This document shows positions 11,501 through 13,702 of a stretch of DNA of 13,702 nucleotides, piece by piece (positions within the stretch are counted from its first letter, which is position 1; each line of letters opens with the position of its first letter). Source of the DNA: Aureispira sp964445645 (lineage in GTDB: Bacteria; Bacteroidota; Bacteroidia; Chitinophagales; Saprospiraceae); the NCBI GenBank assembly GCA_964445645.1, contig CAYULH010000135.1, forward strand, positions 1 through 13,702. Reading direction: 5' to 3'. The notes below the pieces were generated by a model, which was given only the letters and a program-made list of their open reading frames with translations, made no database searches and was not told the DNA's origin. The position numbers were made by a program, and so were the translations under genes.

Positions 11501-12031
11501 TCTTTATTACTAGCAACCTATCCTAGCAATATTGGAACACCGATTTTGACCCCTATGGTCAAAGGAGACTTTATTGATGTGCAAGTGCAGATACCTGATG
11601 TAAATCCGAGTTTGCACCCCAATACAAGTTTGCTCCAATTGATTGCTTTTGTTCAAGATTTGTCAGGGCCGCAAGGAGATAAACCAATTTATCAAGTACA
11701 AACTACACGTGATTTGAGCATATTTAGCGGCTCTGTAGACAGCGTGGATGTGAGTGTGGATAAGATTCCGGGGATGGAGGCCATGAGCCTGAAGTTATTC
11801 CCCAATCCTGCGGTACAACAATTCCAAGTTGAATTTGAAAAGCCACTGGAGGATGACTACGACTGGTATGTGGTCAATGCACTAGGGCAGCCGCTCCGCC
11901 AAGGAAATGCTGGGGCAGGTACTCAAACCATACAAGTAGATACCGATGATTTGCCAGCAGGTTTCTACTGCTTTATTATCCGAAACAAAAATGTATACAT
12001 ACAGCGAAAAGTTATCGTGAAAAAACCTTAA
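2507..12031 (+). CDS. Giant multidomain T9SS-secreted Ig-like/LTD/PKD mosaic protein
   Basis: A 3174-residue exported protein. The signal peptide is residues 1-26 (hydrophobic LVSLVLL, cleavage after VYAQ). Residues ~45-1195 hold Ig-like domains, most with a CxxC-x-[YF]-x-[WF] core at C63, C145, C228, C787, C884, C977, C1058 and C1142. Two lamin-tail-like domains (~245-430 and ~438-612) sit inside the third. An IPT/TIG-like domain lies at ~1313-1395. Second-class Ig-like modules start near C1410, C1596, C1742, C1826, C1913, C2027, C2126, C2247, C2365 and C2457. A PKD domain (WNFGDG at 2572-2577, HTY) follows, then a jelly-roll/MAM-like domain (~2640-2835; GWVYSPCFDL, GFAFDNV), an Omp28/thioredoxin-like domain (~2837-3010) lacking CxxC, and a T9SS type A tail (~3094-3174; LFPNP, ALGQPL, LPAGFYCFII). 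I infer secretion to the surface or medium through T9SS. No catalytic residues are recognisable; adhesin or structural roles are guesses. ATG 2507 directly precedes the signal peptide. It ends 68 bases before a strong terminator and is probably monocistronic. Confidence 0.93.
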   Translation: MKLTTSIKLTLVSLVLLCIQTTVYAQPCNFAPTITTLNIQGVPSTLSCDGTPLIMSTISPTDCPSCTYLWSTGDTSYTTFIPTSGAYSLTVTDYSSGSPCVGVAATVSVTIGSLSVPVIQGNPYTICYDAAGSVQPATLSVTNACVGCSYSWYELAAPTTPISGPSLVTETNITARGNYYVEVTDGSGCVKMSNVLNIDTGFVSQPVLASNTVNLCDSNIATLSTIDCNGCNYVWQYYDFPPEGKLIISGVYDGTRREAPKGIELYAIGNIPDLSAYSLGVVNGSAPVMTSGNINLPAVALASGNYFYVAENSADFAGFFGFPPSYVSSSLQINGNDPIKLFFNGTTAVDVFGEENYNPAAFGCGVNDTCTALPWGYRDGWAYRKRDSLPSTTFNLAAWNIFEGNFAVNNRNDFWQLDSFPSRTFVENATTPLGANNDSLIITGVFIGSNQAADGNAIELKVLSDIQDLSAYSIRVALDGSGTFCNAYNLPQRSATAGEYIYITSNGPGFQSFTLIAPDGVTTPAGGTCLESMDGNDYIELRRAGIPIDRLGDFSYSGTLPWFYPYGWVYRRDGTVNRNAAFAITDWDLNVNAFSPTNATFGANAMPVGTFTAVDTGDIQQTIPLVDSSVYQTKITGFYTVQVQYPNSCVSTSELLLLDTSVFTPRMAALSGTTVGVASDTVFADTVYLCSGSYVDLFMTGDYKLPPLWDYQWYRNAQPLVGNNGFRYRTYLPGQYFLEVKNADGCIVATNIITVVSSSNGSNPPISASDLYLCSDEYIATLATSTCTGCSYEWRTENGNPAPVTNTTPNPLANNTPRDQAVYNATRRPTSRGYFVVVTDAQSGCSYSSNIVEIRDTTYPPPIIAASGTTVCSTDPITLSTSSCANCQFEWWRDISGTGSNFSILDTTSQSTFQTATSGQYRVRILYANGCRTGLSNTIEISFKNISANIRTPPVSNICNGEPITVTALPRFGPTTCPGCTYTFLRDSVAMQSTGPPRDQQQLTIGGNYQVVVTNAQGCSDTSTVFLSEEININTTIRKSSDKICSPTSEVLMEVDSCVDCTYQWYLNTTRLITSRDTFYRAYGYAAANTYSIGVSKAGCEIRDTVVLDTVPERFVNIGVDTNVSRTPIICDGSRVVLVDQCDTCIINNDYVYQWFSLTDTLIGSNFESFQVDTPGTYYVQTIDTNRCLVLSDTITVDQFLPDPALALDFATLGTNGVVAVTFGSFLIDDYLQPASLRSQGRYTSLTAQAAINPLNDSLNVGLAGSGYHFITYTYTQSNAQGSCDFSTFDTIEVLGSVDIAIANTKSGVPPSEACIGDILEITLTNFTFIPDTVTFVAGGGNTISVAVSPNLTQFAAVFSGSFTVQVPAGARTGKITLRDASNSFESPNFFVIQNPAVTIDLISTIQPICSNLDTAILRGVPTGGTLSAAYLGGPIDPTLMADSALLLNNVTGYTTSGLQQVMVYYNYTPNYTASDSTCPAILDSLQLDIRDAQLDSVIYTPISVTQASEPLSNLTQFIYPLSAGEYPSSYTGTYVLANNLLPNNLLTNLPAPPTQIVQDSITYQINNGGCVSSSVDPVDLWPAPNVLDSVPVFLCSQDDTVFIQRDPTGVTVRYRNQVIFDSQYAYQQRFNVNVVDGLYDVRYSEFINSMEVRSSNGGVDSINFFPPNERFYFIPSQVNGNSTTINIKFKYTRISNYFFNSVFQLKDTVSYTIAEVSKTFQIEDPSVVSINPTILADTIFCPDSINTQLLGTPAGGAYYLSGGSVPYQRLANNIYNPMRYPINSSYQLTYVYEGRACVDSAATGIYVPDTFSIAVQPNNLTGDYCATSPNDTVLFTLPYGTNTVIDTNSAQFFIRGIQAGTIFSPSQVGPPGLYNVRYVVSDIYGCSESATDIFEVFPIPILSLSTIDSVFCLNDDTVQIQLYEASDTLIPPVNITTWPTGVGVPAGHTVTFDGAGIVDGGQMTAASPGRPYFSPLVAGVGVHPIRYVYEDTNNCMDSINFDIEVLALPQVSMTTTNLRPLEPYYCENDSIPLFGAPVGTAFNSGYGSYVDSVTTPGIPSSLDSVDKAFEPFVAGFTPGIVREWLYYYYEDRNGCRDTAFYEVRIRNFTTDPIITGFDNATGTLCASDTNVLVMADPNGGFDLDSLGWFTSSFTQAFSQLTDTAFTASIFFYPDSAGIVFADRNVVLTFNYTDTARVCFNSISDTLRVLALPYLTLSEQLVSSLAAMDPIGSKLVSPRSDTFYHICETAQDVPIYAYNTTGFYDPFTGGISLFLPDHISSDTGQYVNRGTLGRGVVSNNGGTNIAYAYKSSQAGFGLDTIRYVYQDRRGCIDSVEYYIMVDSLPVLSFAGLSNFDSTIMRYVYCESEPNPPSILPAPSGVNGTTTFFNGQTILSTPFDLRPDTLAVPGVYMDYALRYDYIGQIYRSGAVCRDSLLDTIQIRPSPQMAWVNAPSDFCMSDSSQRIPLSATPYGGDFVDATNNFQVVAGIVEDSLFNPSAQAGKRDIYYYYLDTTSGCDDTIQHTIYVYTKPQINFDLSGGCSGQLVSLSPRTAPYGLQYNGVAIDSITQVIWNFGDGVIDTFTTFDSALSVPIDTHTYTSFGVFYPSLTVVNQGVCDSTFVRRIVISPKIVPTDSTPYIQAFDIAANGWFQEASDTLSVNGVVLDSLWEWGVIDGNTINTVLSGNTAWATRLTQTYGQGEDGWVYSPCFDLTNLDRPMIKMDIWRATQERFDGAVLQYFDDSTQSWLVLGQHGKGIGWYQDEFVVSSPGNQTGVPKGWTGTNTAWEDARYRLDSKDADLRNRDNIRFRIAFASDPQTLLGRNDGFAFDNVMVGNRTRNVLVEHFSAVGYPGIEPIENELYRTIYNNLYGRDVNLIQYQSNEYVPNEPLHLLNPIDNRQRVFIYNVNGANEVRVDGTLGANQTSDLLNYPELDVLDRQALMDPKFKIEFLTFPNIQFNGIGLEATVRVTALEDIPTTNYSIMVTITKDSMATLGGHVTRSLLLATYPSNIGTPILTPMVKGDFIDVQVQIPDVNPSLHPNTSLLQLIAFVQDLSGPQGDKPIYQVQTTRDLSIFSGSVDSVDVSVDKIPGMEAMSLKLFPNPAVQQFQVEFEKPLEDDYDWYVVNALGQPLRQGNAGAGTQTIQVDTDDLPAGFYCFIIRNKNVYIQRKVIVKKP
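2640..6110 (+). repeat. Protein repeat array: CxxC-type Ig-like domains
   Basis: Eight modules within the giant protein share the core CxxC-x-[YF]-x-[WF]: CPSCTYLW, CVGCSYSW, CNGCNYVW, CTGCSYEW, CANCQFEW, CPGCTYTF, CVDCTYQW, and a looser CDTC followed by YVYQW. Each usually has an earlier Cys (as in LYLC, TVC, NIC, KIC) and a late Gly-Cys or Cys near a G-x-Y-x-V-x-V strand, making four cysteines per module. One further module (~690-765) keeps YQW and NADGC but has lost the CxxC. Extracellular location suggests disulfides, though metal binding is not excluded. The array is diverged at protein level; I saw no long near-identical DNA repeats. Confidence 0.75.
3239..4342 (+). other. Two tandem lamin-tail-like (LTD) domains nested in an Ig-like domain
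   Basis: Residues ~245-430 and ~438-612 of the giant protein are two diverged copies of one domain. Shared landmarks in order are LIISGVYDG / LIITGVFIG, GIELYAIG / AIELKVLS, DLSAYSLGV / DLSAYSIRV, GNYFYVAEN / GEYIYITSN, NGNDPIKL / DGNDYIEL, and LPWGYRDGWAYR / LPWFYPYGWVYR. They resemble the LTD-like domains found beside extracellular nucleases in marine bacteria, but no nuclease domain is present. They separate the CNGCNYVW half of one Ig-like domain from its GFYTVQVQY…C half. Confidence 0.7.
6734..10120 (+). repeat. Protein repeat array: second-class Ig-like modules
   Basis: About ten modules in the middle of the giant protein begin with a [FY]-C-x-x-D-like strand, often followed by L-x-G-x-P-x-G-G. 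They end in F-x-P…AG…I-x-Y-x-Y-x-D…GC-x-D and a short Pro-containing linker (LALPQV, LALPYL, DSLPVL). Spacing between starting cysteines is mostly 84-120 residues; the first two intervals are longer (186 and 146), so they may hide diverged extra modules. They lack the CxxC of the N-terminal class. Typical of large Bacteroidota surface proteins; likely structural spacers or binding modules. Confidence 0.65.
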
Positions 12032-12098
12032 GGAGTACATCTATTACACATAGTATAAGTTTTCTTCTTAAGCAACTGATATGCTAATTAGATGAATT

Positions 12099-12134
12099 AC
12101 AACACCTCTGCTAGTTGGAGGTGTTGTTTTTTTT
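12099..12134 (+). terminator. Intrinsic terminator of the giant gene
   Basis: A perfect 10-bp stem, ACAACACCTC (12099-12108) with GAGGTGTTGT (12118-12127), encloses a 9-base loop and runs into eight T residues (12127-12134). It lies 68 bases after the stop at 12031, and nothing between suggests another gene. It separates this transcript from the promoter at 12228. Confidence 0.9.
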
Positions 12135-12227
12135 GTTTGATACTTAGAGTTATTTTGCAATCTTATTTTTGTTTTTTGTTTTTTTTATTTCAAAAACAAG
12201 AATTTTGTTTTTTTTTGCGTAAGCATG
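12135..12227 (+). other. T-rich spacer upstream of promoter
   Basis: Repeated T-runs of four to ten bases dominate this stretch between the terminator and the -33 element. No ORF or RNA gene is visible. The phased homopolymer runs could bend DNA or act like an upstream element for the next promoter, or may simply be AT-rich filler. Confidence 0.4.
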
Positions 12228-12255
12228 TTGCTTATTTGTTTATTTTTTATATTTG
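12228..12255 (+). promoter_or_regulatory. Bacteroidota consensus promoter for the VCBS/T9SS gene
   Basis: TTG (12228-12230), 17 bases, then TATATTTG (12248-12255) is an exact match to the Bacteroidota sigma factor pattern TTG-N17-19-TAnnTTTG. Transcription should start near 12262, giving an AT-rich leader of about 45 bases with no Shine-Dalgarno sequence before ATG 12307. Low GC makes chance matches possible, but position and spacing fit well. Confidence 0.75.
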
Positions 12256-12306
12256 AGGCAATTATCTAAAATTTAGGTGTTTTTTAATCTTTAAAACCTT
12301 ATAAAA

Positions 12307-12516
12307 ATGGACAGTATTACCATTCAAGAACAATTAAAAAAACATTACCAAAAGCTGCAAGCACGGCTACAAAAAGCCCAAAGCAAAGGCCGTTCCAAAT
12401 CGTTTCAGGAGTTGCTCCTGAGCAGAATCCAGCGTTGTGCTATACAACTCCGACAACTCGGCGCAGGCGTAGCTGTAGTGACGGCTTTGGGCTGGGCAGC
12501 ACCTGCCTTGGGGCAG
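12307..12516 (+). other. Extended GC-rich signal-peptide leader module
   Basis: Codons 1-70 of the VCBS/T9SS gene encode a ~50-residue basic, possibly helical or coiled-coil N-region (QEQLKKHYQKLQARLQKAQ, then LLLSRIQRC), a hydrophobic core (GAGVAVVTALGWAAPA) and an ALG/Q cleavage site. Most of it is about 54% G+C (98/180 over 12361-12540), against 30-35% in sampled lines of the repeat body (12661-12720, 12841-12900). The boundary lies close to the cleavage site, as if the leader has a separate history from the mature protein. Confidence 0.6.
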
Positions 12517-13702
12517 AATACGATACCATTGAGTTACGAGGAGAAAGTGGGGGTGGATAATCCTTTGGATAGCTTAGGGAGGGGACTGAATATATATTTT
12601 GCAGATTTAGATGGAGATGGGGATAAAGACCTTATTCGACAAGAGTTTTTGTACAGTACTTACAGTTTTGAATTCACTTATTATCAGAATGTAGGTACAC
12701 CTACAGCTCCTAGCTTTCAACAAGCTAATAATAGTATAACTGATAGTTTAGATGAGTATTCAACAATGTTAACGTTTGTCGATATAGATGGTGATAATGA
12801 CTTAGATTTATTTACGGCAGATTATGCCTATTATTCAGGTAGTACAGTAACTAAAGTCAATTATTACAAAAATGAAGGTAGTGCATCTAGTCCAGATTTT
12901 ACTTTAATGGATACCGCTAATAATCCGCTCCAAAAAGCAGCCGATTATTATAATGGATTGAATTTACCTGATCCTCCAAAATTATACACGCATTTTACGG
13001 ATGTAGATGGCGATGGGGACCAAGATTGTTTTGTTGGTGTAGGGTATAGTACTACTACTTTTCCAACCACTAATAATGCAGACAGAATATTATATTATAA
13101 AAATGAAGGGAATGTTAATACACCTAACTTTCAGTTGCAAAGTGCAGCAGATAATCCATTAGATACTATTAATACTATATTTCCTCCTGGAACAGTTCTT
13201 TACAAACCTCTATTTTTCTTTGATGGGGATTTTAGAAGAGATGGTAGAATTGATGTGCTTTTATCAGCGTTAGGAAGTAGTGGTCAGAAATCTATCTATT
13301 ATTTTAAAAATACAGGTGTAGCAGGTGCACCTATATTTACCTTGTCTACAACAACACCTATAGACTCTATTGAGTCAAATTATTCCTTACCTATTCGGGG
13401 ATTAGCATTAGCAGAGGATTTAACAAATGACGGCAGACCAGAAATAATTTTTCGCCCAGCAAGTAACGTGTGGCGTTATTTTGAAGAAGTTATTTATTCT
13501 AATAATTTATTTGTAGAAGACTACTCTACCTTGAGTATTCACCCCAACCCAAGCACAGGAATTATCCAATTGGAGCAGTCTTATACAGGTTTGTTAGAAG
13601 TATACACGACTACAGGCCAATTGGTATACAAAAAAGAACTAGAGGACGTGGAACAATTAAATTTAGAATTGTTAGATACAGGCATTTATGTGGTTTCTTT
13701 GC
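12307..13702 (+). CDS. FG-GAP/VCBS-repeat T9SS cargo protein (3' end cut by window edge)
   Basis: The frame is open from ATG 12307 to the edge (465 codons); an in-frame TAA at 12292 excludes an earlier start. The first ~50 residues are charged and Gln/Lys/Arg-rich, followed by a hydrophobic segment and PALGQ, giving an unusually long signal peptide (cleavage likely after Gly69). FG-GAP/VCBS motifs follow: ADLDGDGDKDL, VDIDGDNDLDL, TDVDGDGDQDC, a degraded DGDFRRDGRID and EDLTNDGRPEI. Between them, blade repeats read YYQNVGT…PSF, YYKNEGS…PDF, YYKNEGN…PNF and YYFKNTG…PIF. The end is a T9SS type A sorting tail from about residue 408 (LSIHPNPSTG, TTGQLVYKK, LDTGIYVVSL); only the last few residues appear missing. 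I infer a secreted Ca2+-binding beta-propeller. No enzyme domain is seen. It has its own promoter, so it is not in an operon with the giant gene. Confidence 0.9.
   Translation, partial: MDSITIQEQLKKHYQKLQARLQKAQSKGRSKSFQELLLSRIQRCAIQLRQLGAGVAVVTALGWAAPALGQNTIPLSYEEKVGVDNPLDSLGRGLNIYFADLDGDGDKDLIRQEFLYSTYSFEFTYYQNVGTPTAPSFQQANNSITDSLDEYSTMLTFVDIDGDNDLDLFTADYAYYSGSTVTKVNYYKNEGSASSPDFTLMDTANNPLQKAADYYNGLNLPDPPKLYTHFTDVDGDGDQDCFVGVGYSTTTFPTTNNADRILYYKNEGNVNTPNFQLQSAADNPLDTINTIFPPGTVLYKPLFFFDGDFRRDGRIDVLLSALGSSGQKSIYYFKNTGVAGAPIFTLSTTTPIDSIESNYSLPIRGLALAEDLTNDGRPEIIFRPASNVWRYFEEVIYSNNLFVEDYSTLSIHPNPSTGIIQLEQSYTGLLEVYTTTGQLVYKKELEDVEQLNLELLDTGIYVVSL

Noticed and set aside
2507..12031. Giant gene as a phage tail fibre, CRISPR or toxin delivery component
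   Set aside because: The signal peptide and T9SS tail point to ordinary Bacteroidota secretion. No toxin domain, phage genes or DNA-level repeat-spacer structure is present.
12264..12278. CTAAAATTTAG palindrome in the leader of the VCBS/T9SS gene
   Set aside because: An 11-base A/T palindrome in a very AT-rich leader is expected by chance, and the arms are too short for a stable hairpin.

Overview
The window looks like chromosomal DNA from a Bacteroidota bacterium. Two proteins carry C-terminal type IX secretion (T9SS) sorting tails (motifs LFPNP and IHPNP). A third is a Bacteroidota-style lipoprotein with VCBS repeats and an ASPIC/UnbV domain. The one clear promoter fits the Bacteroidota TTG-N17-TAnnTTTG pattern, and there are no obvious Shine-Dalgarno sequences. 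Sampled lines run at about 30-50% G+C, with two sharp exceptions noted below. I cannot name the genus from the sequence.

Layout. (1) Positions 1-2203, minus strand: the N-terminal ~700 residues of an ASPIC/UnbV VCBS-repeat lipoprotein, cut by the left edge. Its last ~100 bases in the window are about 70% GC and read like the tail of an unrelated protein, so the edge is probably a chimeric join. (2) 2204-2506: a divergent intergenic region with two small hairpins and no convincing promoter. (3) 2507-12031, plus strand: one 3174-residue secreted mosaic protein. It has a signal peptide, a run of CxxC-bearing Ig-like domains with two lamin-tail-like domains nested inside one of them, an IPT/TIG-like domain, about ten Ig-like modules of a second class, a PKD domain, a jelly-roll domain, an Omp28/thioredoxin-like domain without its CxxC, and a T9SS tail. 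(4) 12032-12306: a strong intrinsic terminator, a T-rich spacer and a consensus Bacteroidota promoter. (5) 12307-13702, plus strand: an FG-GAP/VCBS propeller-type T9SS cargo protein with an unusually long GC-rich leader, cut by the right edge just before its C-terminus.

All three genes encode exported or surface proteins built from adhesive, structural or Ca2+-binding modules. None shows a recognisable catalytic domain. The shared theme is cell-surface or secreted binding proteins. No enzyme, regulator, mobile element, RNA gene or CRISPR array is visible. I do not see a new multi-gene system; the oddities are in domain architecture, the leader module and the suspect left edge.
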